Source: Rufibacter roseus
GTDB taxonomy: Bacteria > Bacteroidota > Bacteroidia > Cytophagales > Hymenobacteraceae
DNA: 64,000 nucleotides
Reading direction: 5' to 3'
Assembly (NCBI RefSeq): GCF_001647285.1
Contig: NZ_LRML01000005.1
Location: forward strand, 124,001 to 188,000
The notes beneath the pieces are model-generated. The model saw only the letters and a program-made list of their open reading frames with translations, was not told the DNA's origin and ran no database searches. This document shows positions 25,901 through 32,226 of the stretch, piece by piece. The position numbers and the translations under genes were made by a program. Every line of letters begins with the position of its first letter. The stretch's first letter is position 1.

Positions 25901-26017
25901 ACTACCCAACACCGCGAACTCCTGGGCTGCTCCAAGGTTAGGGGCAGTTTGGGCTTGTGCTTTTGGTGAAAATGCGATAGCAAACATTGCTGCTATCAAG
26001 TGTAAAATTTTCTTCAT
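19991..26017 (-). CDS. Giant surface adhesin: DUF3494 + 11 DUF11-type repeats + Ig/PKD-like domains + gliding-motility C-terminal domain
   Basis: 2008 residues from the ATG at 26017 (an ATG at 26032 would add five). Signal peptide ends AQAQ (~23). Residues ~25-245 are a DUF3494 ice-binding-like beta-helix (FAVLGSTSVTNVG, GVYRFDGDALLRGQLRLDG, NIFFQIAGNIV). Eleven DUF11-like beta-sandwiches of ~130 aa start at about 248, 376, 506, 640, 769, 899, 1029, 1157, 1285, 1415 and 1540, each opening DLQVVKTVD-like. Three Ig/PKD-like domains with Cys follow (~1656-1920). The end (FPTVFSPNGDGVNDTW, IYNRWGNEVF, YFYVLRVRGC) is the type B sorting domain that sends it through the type IX system. First gene of the operon; AT-rich leader upstream. 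Confidence 0.93.
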   Translation of the reverse strand: MKKILHLIAAMFAIAFSPKAQAQTAPNLGAAQEFAVLGSTSVTNVGSTLVYADLGTSEDLSTIIGFPPGIVLGETSRGGIEPKAADADAQNAYNALAAQTPTQNLTGQQLGKGFAQTPEAVLGTVLGPGVYRFDGDALLRGQLRLDGRGNPNSVFIFQVNGDFRVEDGSVMSVQNGAQPKNIFFQIAGNIVDANGQLVGTSAALKGNMLVQNDITLSEGTTHEGRLLSLNGDVFLNNNTIFLPTIVETDLAITKTVDRSVVAIGDTVTYTITVRNQGPDNATGVQVRETFPDEVAFIDYTSTLDGVAANFPYDASTGVFFIGDLDFGQTATIRIRARVLASGTDIRNRVTVIADQPDPDEDDDEDEEPIDVPAVVTDLQVVKTVDKTRANVGDRLTYNITVQNNGPQNATGVFVRDILPVGQVNFDGEATVSSGSYDMSTGIWTVGDLNSGATATFTISGTITSTGTIVNTATVRGNEADQQPGNNTSTVVTVVPGTGGGGGDNLADLQVTKSVDRSRANPGQTITYTVTARNAGPAAATGVTVTDVLPSGMVNFGTATVSNGSYNAATGVWAIGELAAGAAATFTVTGTITATSGNFVNTAVIDGDQDDERPENNTSTVITIIVPDGTNPDEPDPNAATDLQVVKTVDRTRAMVGDPLTYTVTVRNNGPNAATNVLVVDVLPVAQVNFGTPTIPSGDTYNPATGVWVVGDLAAGATATFTVTGTITAAGTIVNTAVVRGNEADPQPQNNTSTVITIVDGDNQEPGVLADLQVVKTVDKTRANVGDPLTYNITVTNNGPANATGVILVDRLPSGQVNFAMQPVVSTGTYNMSTGIWNIGNLASGQSATFMMMGTITATGTIVNTATVGGNEADQQPGNNTSTVITVVGPGTGGPGDGGTDLQVVKTVDKSRVATGQTITYTVTARNIGPNAATGVTVTDALPTGMVNFGTATVSNGTFDASTGVWTIGNLGVGATATFTITGTVTANSGNIVNTAVIDGDQQDERPENNTSTVITVITDGTDPNPANATDLQVVKTVDKTRASVGDPLTYTVTVRNNGPNAATNVLVIDVLPDMQANFGTPTISGGGTYNRVTGIWTVGNLATGSTATFTVTGTITSAGTIVNTAIVRGDEADPQPQNNTSTVITIVDRDGGPGVLADLQITKTVDKTRATVGQPLFYVITARNNGPANATGVIVRDRLPVDQLNISGQPNVSTGSYNMSTGIWNIGNLASGQEVTMTVAGTITATGTIVNTATIGGNEADQNPGNNTATVVTVVGTGAGGGSLADLQVVKTVDKTRATTGQTLTYTITARNAGPNAATGVMVTDILPVAQLDIDGQPRVTTGSYNATTGIWSIGNLEVGQSAIMIVTGTITATSGSIINTAVISGNQVDERPENNTSTVITIISGEDVDPGMATDLQVVKTVDKTMAAVGDALRYTVTARNNGPNTATGVMVLDILPTAQVTINGQPAVSRGSYNMATGVWTIGNLAPGQMVVMTVNGTITSAGTIVNTATVTGNEADNQPQNNSSTVITIVGAGGGLANLSITKSADESEVTLGENITYILRAENAGPGDATGVTVTDVLPNGLQFVSAAPADAYNNSTGVWTIGNLLNGEFRELTITATTTMAGRIANTAVVDGNEDDPDEDDNTDTENTCVRPTTPIVGNTSVCAGNNATFSIAPIAGVTTFEVTGLPAGVTRVSGGGNTITLQVGSNVPAGTYNLSFIAVNPNSNCSNSVPSTASLTVNRIPDAPGAITASTDQYCSGVAVTLSVTPVTGATSYTWTLPQGWTFQGDNTGATVTVIPSSTAGTVSVTANNTCGQSAASTTATITPGATPATPEIMDNTGPCRGLDYSIMSPEAGVTYTWTAPAGFTFTGGGTTATGTSVTLQASSPNAAGTLTVVASNGGCGSATASVEINAADGNSELFFPTVFSPNGDGVNDTWVIENLLKFPDNDLFIYNRWGNEVFRTRSYRNTWAANGLEEATYFYVLRVRGCNGQEQTYRGWVQVVR
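21401..22549 (-). repeat. Adhesin triple-domain repeat, unit 3
   Basis: Encodes DUF11-type domains 8-10 (383 aa). Domains end NEADQNPGNN, NQVDERPENN and NEADNQPQNN, in the same order as in units 1 and 2. Confidence 0.8.
22550..23713 (-). repeat. Adhesin triple-domain repeat, unit 2
   Basis: Encodes domains 5-7 (388 aa), ending NEADQQPGNN, DQQDERPENN and DEADPQPQNN. Confidence 0.8.
23714..24892 (-). repeat. Adhesin triple-domain repeat, unit 1
   Basis: Encodes domains 2-4 (393 aa), ending NEADQQPGNN, DQDDERPENN and NEADPQPQNN. Confidence 0.8.
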
Positions 26018-26443
26018 GCGACCACGTAACAATTATTATCAGATAACTCAAATCTTATATAGTCATATTAGAATATGAGCTCCTTCGTGTACTCGCTTCT
26101 TTTGCAAAAGTTACGGCGTATAAAAAAGATGCAAATACCTCTGTTTACACCCGTTCAAATTCTTCATTTTCAGCATGAATAAAGAATAACTATTCCCCGC
26201 TTAATTACACCCCTTAAATATTTTATTTAATTAAAAATCAATACATTACATTAATTTTGATAAGTATTCTTAAGAAGAACAGCAGCATAATACCTGCTAC
26301 AGGACAGTAAACAAGGAATTACAACTCTTGAATATTAAAATATACAGATATATTAAGTACAAAAAAATACAACTGTATTCTTTGAACTTTTATAAATACC
26401 ACAAGGAGAAACAAGCTTTGAATAATGCAAGACGCCTTAAACG
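26018..26443. other. AT-rich leader of the type IX operon
   Basis: About 425 bp, very AT-rich, without a credible gene. Holds the promoter of the adhesin operon (minus strand). I see TAAGATTTG and TAACTTTTG on the minus strand, each one base off the TAnnTTTG consensus, and do not choose between them. Confidence 0.45.
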
Positions 26444-26475
26444 AAAAAAGCCCTGCAAGGTTGCAAGGCTTTTTT
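26444..26475 (-). terminator. lipA terminator
   Basis: AAAAAAGCC/GGCTTTTTT with inner TGCAA/TTGCA, one mismatch; T-run on the minus strand. Confidence 0.9.
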
Positions 26476-26501
26476 CATCTGTTTTGGATAAATATAGAAA
26501 A

Positions 26502-27395
26502 CTATACGTGCACGTGGCGCTCAGCATGGTAAGAAGAGCGAACCAAAGGCCCAGACTCCACATACTTAAGCCCCCGGCGCAAACCTTCTTCACGGTAGTG
26601 GTCAAATAAATCTGGGTGAATAAACTCAGCTACCTCCAAGTGCATTTTGGTAGGCTGCAGGTATTGGCCTAAGGTAAGAATGTCTAAGCCATTAGCGGCT
26701 AAATCATCCATAGCCTCATATACTTGCTCTTTGGTTTCACCTAAGCCTAACATGATACCAGTTTTGGTGCGCTTGCCGTACTCCTTTATGCGTCTGATTT
26801 GCTCAAGGCTTCTGTCATACTTTGCCTGTGGCCGTACCTGACGGTAAAGGCTTTTCACGGTCTCTACGTTGTGAGAAACCACCTCCTGCCCTGCAGAAAT
26901 CATTACCTCCAATGCTTCCCAATTCGCTTTTACATCCGGAATAAGGGTTTCAATGGTAGTCTCTGGCGACAAATTCTTGATTTGAACAATGGTCTCATGC
27001 CAAACGCTGGCCCCACGGTCTTTCAATTCATCGCGGTTCACTGAAGTGATAACGGCATGCTTCACGCCCATTAGCTGAATGGCCTCGGCTACACGGCGGG
27101 GCTCATCTAAATCATATTCATTGGGGCGGCCGGTGGCTACGGCACAGAAAGAGCAGGAACGGGTACATACATTGCCTAAAATCATGAAGGTGGCGGTACC
27201 GGCTCCCCAGCACTCGCCCATGTTAGGGCAATTTCCGCTTTCGCAGATAGTATGCAACTTGTAAGTATCCACCAGCTGACGAACTTTTGCGTATTCTTTG
27301 CCTACAGGCAACTTTACACGCAGCCAGTCTGGCTTACGGTTTTTGGTTTGAGCTTCTGCTGGTTGTATAACCGGCAATGCTATCAATTGATCCAT
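26502..27395 (-). CDS. lipA: Lipoyl synthase (radical SAM)
   Basis: 297 residues, standard length. It inserts two sulfurs into octanoyl chains on lipoyl domains. Auxiliary cluster cysteines C51, C56, C62 ([12 protein letters not shown]), radical-SAM cysteines C77, C81, C84 (CTRSCSFC), and the C-terminal RSSYHAE serine (S287/S288) that ligates the auxiliary cluster are all present. Single gene with a textbook Bacteroidota promoter 4 nt before the ATG. Its likely clients in this window are the glycine cleavage system and the E1-linked 2-oxoacid dehydrogenase complex. Confidence 0.97.
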   Translation of the reverse strand: MDQLIALPVIQPAEAQTKNRKPDWLRVKLPVGKEYAKVRQLVDTYKLHTICESGNCPNMGECWGAGTATFMILGNVCTRSCSFCAVATGRPNEYDLDEPRRVAEAIQLMGVKHAVITSVNRDELKDRGASVWHETIVQIKNLSPETTIETLIPDVKANWEALEVMISAGQEVVSHNVETVKSLYRQVRPQAKYDRSLEQIRRIKEYGKRTKTGIMLGLGETKEQVYEAMDDLAANGLDILTLGQYLQPTKMHLEVAEFIHPDLFDHYREEGLRRGLKYVESGPLVRSSYHAERHVHV

Positions 27396-27399
27396 GGCA

Positions 27400-27430
27400 C
27401 AAAGGTACTAAGAGAGTAGCGGATAGACAA
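27400..27430 (-). promoter_or_regulatory. lipA promoter, TTG-N20-TACCTTTG
   Basis: On the minus strand TTG (27428-27430) is followed after 20 nt by TACCTTTG (27400-27407), an exact match to the Bacteroidota -33/-7 consensus. Only 4 nt separate the -7 box from the ATG, which implies a leaderless mRNA. Confidence 0.75.
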
Positions 27431-27455
27431 CAAACACTCTTGTGTCCAGGAATGT

Positions 27456-28217
27456 TCAACGGCGACGGCCGTAGTAGAGCGTAAGATAAACGGAGGTAAA
27501 ACTACTGCTGTTGGTAGCCTGAGGAATAATAACAATGTCACTGGTAAAGGCTTCATACATTAAACCTACCTCTATACCGGTCACACTTTCCATGTAGCGG
27601 CCGTACTCAAAGCTTACCCCTGCTTTTATGTTGCCTCCAAACTTTAGGGTAGGCTCAGCCAGACCTGTAAAAACCCCAGAGCTCCCTACAATCCGATAAT
27701 CTGGTTGCGTGTGCACACTAGGGTCATATTGCTCAGTTCTTACATCAGGAGGACCCAGCGGATTGCCATTATTATCATAGCGGGTATAGTCATACTGAAT
27801 GTAATAGGGCGCCAGAAAGCCTATAGAAGGGCCGGCGGCCACTAAGCCGTTTACCTGCACTCCAGACTCTGCCGCTTTACGGAAGAAGGTGTACTCACGT
27901 CCGTACTGAGGCCTTAACACGAACAAGTAGTTGCTTTTCCCCACCACAAAAGAGGCTCCAGTATAATGGTTCTGCCATCTGGTTTCTTTCGGGTGCTTCA
28001 CCTCAACTCCTTCCAGGGCCCAAAAGTGATACCATTTGTTTTGCAGGTGGTAGACCTGCTTGATCATGGCTCCGCCCAATAGACCGCCGTTGGTGTTAAA
28101 GTTTAACCCGTACGTAAACTCACGGGTATAGCCTTCCTCTTCCTCCAGAACCTGGCCAAAAGCCAACCCGGCAGGTAAAGTGCAAGTCAGAAGTAGTATG
28201 AGTAAAATTTTACGCAC
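27456..28217 (-). CDS. Hypothetical outer-membrane beta-barrel protein
   Basis: Start chosen at a GTG (28217), giving MRKILLILLLTCTLPAGLAFGQ, a regular signal peptide; a TTG at 28271 is possible but adds 18 residues before it. The mature ~230 residues show alternating amphipathic strands rich in Tyr, Gly and Trp (LNFNTNGGLLGGAMIKQVYHL, NIKAGVSFEYGRYMESVTGIEVGLMYE) and end YLTLYYGRRR, which suggests a small transport or structural barrel. No family recognised. Divergent from the OsmC gene. Confidence 0.7.
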   Translation of the reverse strand: MRKILLILLLTCTLPAGLAFGQVLEEEEGYTREFTYGLNFNTNGGLLGGAMIKQVYHLQNKWYHFWALEGVEVKHPKETRWQNHYTGASFVVGKSNYLFVLRPQYGREYTFFRKAAESGVQVNGLVAAGPSIGFLAPYYIQYDYTRYDNNGNPLGPPDVRTEQYDPSVHTQPDYRIVGSSGVFTGLAEPTLKFGGNIKAGVSFEYGRYMESVTGIEVGLMYEAFTSDIVIIPQATNSSSFTSVYLTLYYGRRR

Positions 28218-28289
28218 GTTGCTATAGGCTATGTTTTGTATAAAAGTAAGTAACTTTACAGGCACCTCCAAATACTTAAAAATAAGACA

Positions 28290-28697
28290 ATGAGTTCAAT
28301 GATGCTCCGCTATACCGGCCAATTGCGCACCCAGGGCACCCATTTGGCATCTGGCAACACCGTAGTAACCGACGCCCCCGTTGACAACAATGGTCGGGGA
28401 GAAGCCTACTCACCCACAGATTTAGTCTGCAGCGCCCTGGGCAGCTGCATGATGACCATTATGGGCATTGTAGCAGACCGTAACGCCATTGACTTAACCG
28501 ACATGACCATGGCCATCACCAAACGGATGGCTGCCGAACCACGTCGCATCTCAGAAATTGTGCTGGAGGTGCAAATGCCCGCCCGCCAGTTCTCTGACAA
28601 GGAGAGGTCTATGCTGGAAAATGCCGCCCGCACTTGCCCGGTAGCCCTAAGCCTTCACCCTGATATTCAGCAAACCCTTCTGTTTCACTACGCTTAG
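28290..28697 (+). CDS. OsmC-family peroxiredoxin-like protein
   Basis: 135 residues. The two catalytic cysteines of the OsmC/Ohr fold lie in GSCMMTIMG (~C53) and RTCPVALSLHP (~C115). These enzymes reduce organic hydroperoxides with low-molecular-weight or protein thiols. The first Met is followed by two more (MSSMM); I keep the 5'-most ATG. Convergent with ytxJ. Redox role agrees with the bacillithiol-linked neighbour. Confidence 0.9.
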   Translation: MSSMMLRYTGQLRTQGTHLASGNTVVTDAPVDNNGRGEAYSPTDLVCSALGSCMMTIMGIVADRNAIDLTDMTMAITKRMAAEPRRISEIVLEVQMPARQFSDKERSMLENAARTCPVALSLHPDIQQTLLFHYA

Positions 28698-28745
28698 CGG
28701 CTTCTCCAGAACGTTAGTTCTCCTTGATATTATATACAAGCTGCC

Positions 28746-28781
28746 GTTTTAGGGCTAATTTTCTTAAATTAACCCTAAAAC
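28746..28781. repeat. 36-nt intergenic palindrome, copy 10 (17-bp outer stem)
   Basis: Strong copy: AAGCTGCCGTTTTAGGG pairs perfectly with its complement (28738-28754 with 28773-28789). Sits between convergent OsmC and ytxJ genes, where it could terminate both. Confidence 0.9.
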
Positions 28782-28829
28782 GGCAGCTTTGTTTCTCTTT
28801 TCTACTACTTCTTCCTTTTACACGGTAAG

Positions 28830-29177
28830 TTAGGCCGCTACTTTCTTTACTTCTTGCAGGTTTATACCCAAGTGCGAGGCATTGTACTGGCACTGCCCGT
28901 CTTTGATCAGCAACAACTGCGGTGACTCATGGCGCACCCCAAACACATTGGCAATTTCATTTGAAACGGGTCTGAAAGATAGCAAATCAAGATAATAAGC
29001 TTTTACCTGGTCTAAGCCCGCATCAGCCCATTGGCGCTCCAATCTGCTTTTGGCTGTTGCGCTGATTGAACAGCTGGTACTATGTTTAAAGATAATGATA
29101 GGTCTTTCTTTAGACTCTTCTCTTATTTGTTCTAACTGGTCTGTACTGTTTAATGAATGCCACTGCATGTTTTTCAA
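28830..29177 (-). CDS. ytxJ: Bacillithiol-system thioredoxin-like protein YtxJ
   Basis: 115 residues with a thioredoxin fold. The single active-site cysteine is in KHSTSCSISATAK, the monothiol YtxJ/BrxC-type motif, and the cis-Pro region is HESPQLLLIKDG. The family is thought to act in disulfide exchange with bacillithiolated proteins, so the organism probably makes bacillithiol. It is the last gene of a three-gene run (gap 21 bp) following two small Lys-rich exported proteins. Confidence 0.9.
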   Translation of the reverse strand: MKNMQWHSLNSTDQLEQIREESKERPIIIFKHSTSCSISATAKSRLERQWADAGLDQVKAYYLDLLSFRPVSNEIANVFGVRHESPQLLLIKDGQCQYNASHLGINLQEVKKVAA

Positions 29178-29198
29178 GTTTGGGGTTAAGAAAAGGCA

Positions 29199-29537
29199 CT
29201 ACTTCTTCTTTTTCTGCTTGGCTGCCTTTTGCTTTTTGGGTTTTACTTTGGGTTTAGTGACCGGGGTGCCATCAGTATTCATAAGCGCCTCGTCTCGTTC
29301 CTGGGCATTTACTCTTTTGCGGCCGCTCTCCCCTCTTTTAAAATTATAAGCTTCTACGTTCAGATGCGTTTCTTGGTAGTCTGATTTCACCTTTTTTGCC
29401 TCACGTAAACTTTTCTTGAGTTCTCTTTTTTGTTGACCGGGAGAAATGAATTCTGTTTGGGCTGAAGCTGGCAACGCCAGCAGACACATAAGACTAGCTA
29501 CAAAACCTATTAGAAATACTTTGGCGAAATGCTTCAT
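29199..29537 (-). CDS. Small secreted Lys-rich protein (112 aa)
   Basis: Signal peptide MKHFAKVFLIGFVASLMCLLALPASAQ, then a basic helical region (QQKRELKKSLREAKKVKSDYQ) and a Lys tail with KPKVKPKKQ then KQKKKK at the end. Family not recognised. The start overlaps the preceding lipoprotein stop by 4 nt (ATGA), indicating translational coupling, and ytxJ follows. It resembles the 38507-38737 product in having signal peptide plus Lys-rich tail. Confidence 0.7.
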   Translation of the reverse strand: MKHFAKVFLIGFVASLMCLLALPASAQTEFISPGQQKRELKKSLREAKKVKSDYQETHLNVEAYNFKRGESGRKRVNAQERDEALMNTDGTPVTKPKVKPKKQKAAKQKKKK

Positions 29538-29827
29538 TTTAGTCCTATTCGTTGTAGTAATGTACCTTTTTTCTTTGGCGAAGCTAGTTTCACTTTCTTC
29601 TTTTTCACTAGCCCGCGCTTGTCAAAATCCATGTCGCGTCCGCCATAATCGCGGCCTTCGTTGGCTTGGTCCTCGGCTGTTGGCTCGCTTTTTTTCTTGG
29701 CAAGGCCAAAGAAAGAGAACTTCTTCTTACCGGTCACATCTGGGCAAGGTATTTTTCCAGAGCTGCACCCACTTAGTGAAATACTCAAGATCAAAATTCC
29801 TACGCAAGCAACAGACCTTATTTTCAT
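29534..29827 (-). CDS. Small basic lipoprotein (97 aa)
   Basis: From the ATG at 29827: MKIRSVACVGILILSISLSGCSSG, with lipobox LSGC (C21). The mature part has KKKFSFFGLAKKK, a polar stretch EDQANEGRDYGGRDMDFDKRG, then VKKKKVKLASPKKKG and a terminal LLQRIGLK. Not a known family to me. First gene of the operon with the next Lys-rich protein (4-nt overlap) and ytxJ. The longer frame up to 29875 puts the signal sequence inside and is unlikely. Confidence 0.7.
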   Translation of the reverse strand: MKIRSVACVGILILSISLSGCSSGKIPCPDVTGKKKFSFFGLAKKKSEPTAEDQANEGRDYGGRDMDFDKRGLVKKKKVKLASPKKKGTLLQRIGLK

Positions 29828-29884
29828 AGTACTTAAATCTCCTCTGTTATACGCAAACCTAAAATAGTTGGACACGTAGGCCGC

Positions 29885-29920
29885 GTTTTAGACCTAATTT
29901 ACCAAAAATATGCCTAAAAC
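29885..29920. repeat. 36-nt intergenic palindrome, copy 11
   Basis: GCGTTTTAG pairs with CTAAAACGC (29883-29922), 14 bp beyond the E1 stop codon. Confidence 0.8.
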
Positions 29921-29935
29921 GCTATATTCAAGTAC

Positions 29936-31915
29936 TTAAAAGCTAAGCAAAGCCTCTACCTTTTCGCGCAAGCGTTTAATTGGCAGGAACTCCTGCTCCA
30001 ACGGGGGGGAAAACGGAATAGCGGTGTCTAAACCACCTACCCGCACCACCGGGCCATCTAGCTGCTCAAAACAGTGCTCTGAGATCCAGGCAGCAATTTC
30101 AGCTCCAATGCCTCCGGTAAGGGTGTCTTCATGTAGAACCACTACCCGCCCTGTCTTGGCCACTGTTTGCTGTACGGCTTCTTTGTCCCAAGGCAGCAAA
30201 GTACGCAAATCCAGCACATCAGCGCTTACGTCTGGCATGGTTTGCAGCAGTTGCTTAGCCCAGTGCACACCCATGCCGTAAGTGATAATAGAGAAATCAG
30301 TACCTTCCTGCGCCAGTTTGGCGCGGCCTATTTCAACGGTATAATAATCATCTGGAATGGCCTCAGTGAGTGAACGGTACAGCAGCTTGTGCTCAAAGTA
30401 CATGACTGGGTTAGGGTCTTCAATAGAAGCGACCAGCAAGCCTTTGGCATCATAAGGGGTAGAAGGGTATACTATTTTCAGGCCTGGCGTATGGAAAAAC
30501 CACGCTTCGTTGCTCTGCGAGTGGAAGGGTCCGGCTGCGGCACCAGCCCCCGTGGGCATACGCACCACCACGTCGGCATTCTGGCCCCAGCGGTAATGGC
30601 TTTTGGCCAAATTATTCACTATTTGGTTAAAGCCTTCGGTCACGAAATCAGCGAACTGCATCTCTACCACCGCCTTTTTCTTTTTGATAGAAAGCCCCAA
30701 CCCCACACCAATAATAGCCGACTCGCACAGCGGTGTATTGCGGATGCGCCCTTTGCCGAATTTCTCCACAAAACCCTCGGTTACTTTAAAGACACCACCG
30801 TATTCGGCAATGTCCTGCCCCATAATGACCAGTTCTGGGTACCGCTCCAGGCTCTGGCGCAGGCCATCTGACACGGCATCTACAAAGCGTTTATCAGTGC
30901 GGGCGCTGTCTTTGGGCTTGATAACCGTCTGAATGAACGGCTGGTACATGTCCGCTATTTCTTCTTTGGGGTCTGGGGTAGGCATAGGAGCGTTGAAGGC
31001 CGTCTCCAGCCCCCGCTCAATCTCTTCTCGTATCTCTTCCCTTATGGAAGCCATTAATTTTGGCGTGAGCACCTTCTCATCCAGCAGGTATTTCTCAAAG
31101 TTATCTACCGGATCTTTCTTGCTCCAGCGCTCAAACAGCTCCTGTGGCACATATTTAGTACCCGATGCTTCTTCGTGGCCACGCATCCGGAAAGTCATGG
31201 CCTCAATCAAAATAGGTCTTGGATTTTTACGGATGCTGCTGGCGGTCTGGCGAACGGTGTCATACACTTCCAGCACGTTGTTGCCGTCTATCTGCAGAGC
31301 ATCTATACCGTAGGCGGGGCCTTTATCTATGAAGTACTGACATTTGAACTGCTCATTACTAGGCGTAGACAGGCCGTAGCCGTTATTCTCAATAATAAAT
31401 ATAACGGGTAATCCCCACACCGCCGCTACGTTTAGCGCTTCATGGAAATCACCTTCGCTGGCACCACCGTCGCCGCTGTACACCACCGTTACTTTCTCCC
31501 GTTTCTCCAGCAAGTCGGCTAAGGCAATTCCATCGGCCACGGCCAACTGCGGACCCAGGTGTGAGATCATGCCTACAATATGGTGCTCATTGGTGCCGAA
31601 ATGAAAAGAGCGGTCGCGGCCTTTGGTGAAACCGGTTTTCTTACCCTGGAACTGCGCAAACAAACGATCTAACGGAATATCGCGGCAAGTAAAAACGCCC
31701 AAGTTACGGTGCAACGGCAGAATGTATTCATCTGCGTCTAACGCCAGGGTAGAGCCCACCGAGATAGCCTCTTGCCCAATGCCCGAAAACCACTTGCTTA
31801 CTTTGCCTTGGCGCAGCAGAATCAGCATCTTCTCCTCAATCATGCGGGGCTTCACAATGCCGCGGTACAGCATCAGCAGGTCGTCGTCGGTATAGTCTTT
31901 TCTATTGAAATTCAT
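29936..31915 (-). CDS. 2-oxoacid dehydrogenase E1, fused alpha and beta subunits
   Basis: 659 residues in which both E1 subunits are joined. Alpha part ~1-330: ThDP motif GDG (148-150) to NN (177-178), with SHLGPQLAVADG before it. Beta part from ~340: RTDKRFVDAVSDGLRQSLE, then VIMGQDIAEYGGVFKVTEG and the PTGAGAAAGPFHSQS loop. Such fusions in Bacteroidota are usually annotated as branched-chain or general 2-oxoacid dehydrogenase E1. The complex oxidatively decarboxylates a 2-oxoacid and passes the acyl group to a lipoyl-E2. No E2 or E3 gene is adjacent. Substrate cannot be fixed from the sequence. Confidence 0.9.
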   Translation of the reverse strand: MNFNRKDYTDDDLLMLYRGIVKPRMIEEKMLILLRQGKVSKWFSGIGQEAISVGSTLALDADEYILPLHRNLGVFTCRDIPLDRLFAQFQGKKTGFTKGRDRSFHFGTNEHHIVGMISHLGPQLAVADGIALADLLEKREKVTVVYSGDGGASEGDFHEALNVAAVWGLPVIFIIENNGYGLSTPSNEQFKCQYFIDKGPAYGIDALQIDGNNVLEVYDTVRQTASSIRKNPRPILIEAMTFRMRGHEEASGTKYVPQELFERWSKKDPVDNFEKYLLDEKVLTPKLMASIREEIREEIERGLETAFNAPMPTPDPKEEIADMYQPFIQTVIKPKDSARTDKRFVDAVSDGLRQSLERYPELVIMGQDIAEYGGVFKVTEGFVEKFGKGRIRNTPLCESAIIGVGLGLSIKKKKAVVEMQFADFVTEGFNQIVNNLAKSHYRWGQNADVVVRMPTGAGAAAGPFHSQSNEAWFFHTPGLKIVYPSTPYDAKGLLVASIEDPNPVMYFEHKLLYRSLTEAIPDDYYTVEIGRAKLAQEGTDFSIITYGMGVHWAKQLLQTMPDVSADVLDLRTLLPWDKEAVQQTVAKTGRVVVLHEDTLTGGIGAEIAAWISEHCFEQLDGPVVRVGGLDTAIPFSPPLEQEFLPIKRLREKVEALLSF

Positions 31916-32226
31916 ATTAGAATAGCGTTATCAGCGGGGGAAGTAAATTTAACGGGAAATATAAGTAAGCTTGCGCTTTTTTAGGTGTTTTTGCCCTGCT
32001 TTTCTAAAATAAGCACCAAAACAGAATTAAATCATGGCCGTTTTAATCCGGTGCTCCAATATTTTGCATGCCCACAGGCAAAGGTGCACCTAACGTAAAG
32101 CTTCATTCAAGGGTTGTTCGGGCGCAAAACTTTGCCTTTTAGAACCGGTTTACTTTTCAGGCTAGGTTTATGTACCTTCGCAGGCCTATCTCCGTTCTTA
32201 TTACATAAGAAATTGTGCTTTAGCTT
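31916..32226. other. Spacer between divergent E1 and M16 peptidase genes
   Basis: About 310 bp with palindrome copy 12 near the E1 side. TACCTTCG at 32173-32180 is one base from the -7 consensus and lies 46 nt before the peptidase ATG. No gene or RNA recognised. Confidence 0.45.
31987..32022. repeat. 36-nt intergenic palindrome, copy 12 (divergent spacer)
   Basis: Imperfect copy (GTTTTTGCC against CACCAAAAC), conserved length; located between two divergent starts. Confidence 0.55.

Noticed and set aside
25280-25960. Reading the DUF3494 domain as proof of a cold or polar habitat
   Set aside because: The fold occurs outside cold organisms, and the sequence alone does not show ice binding.
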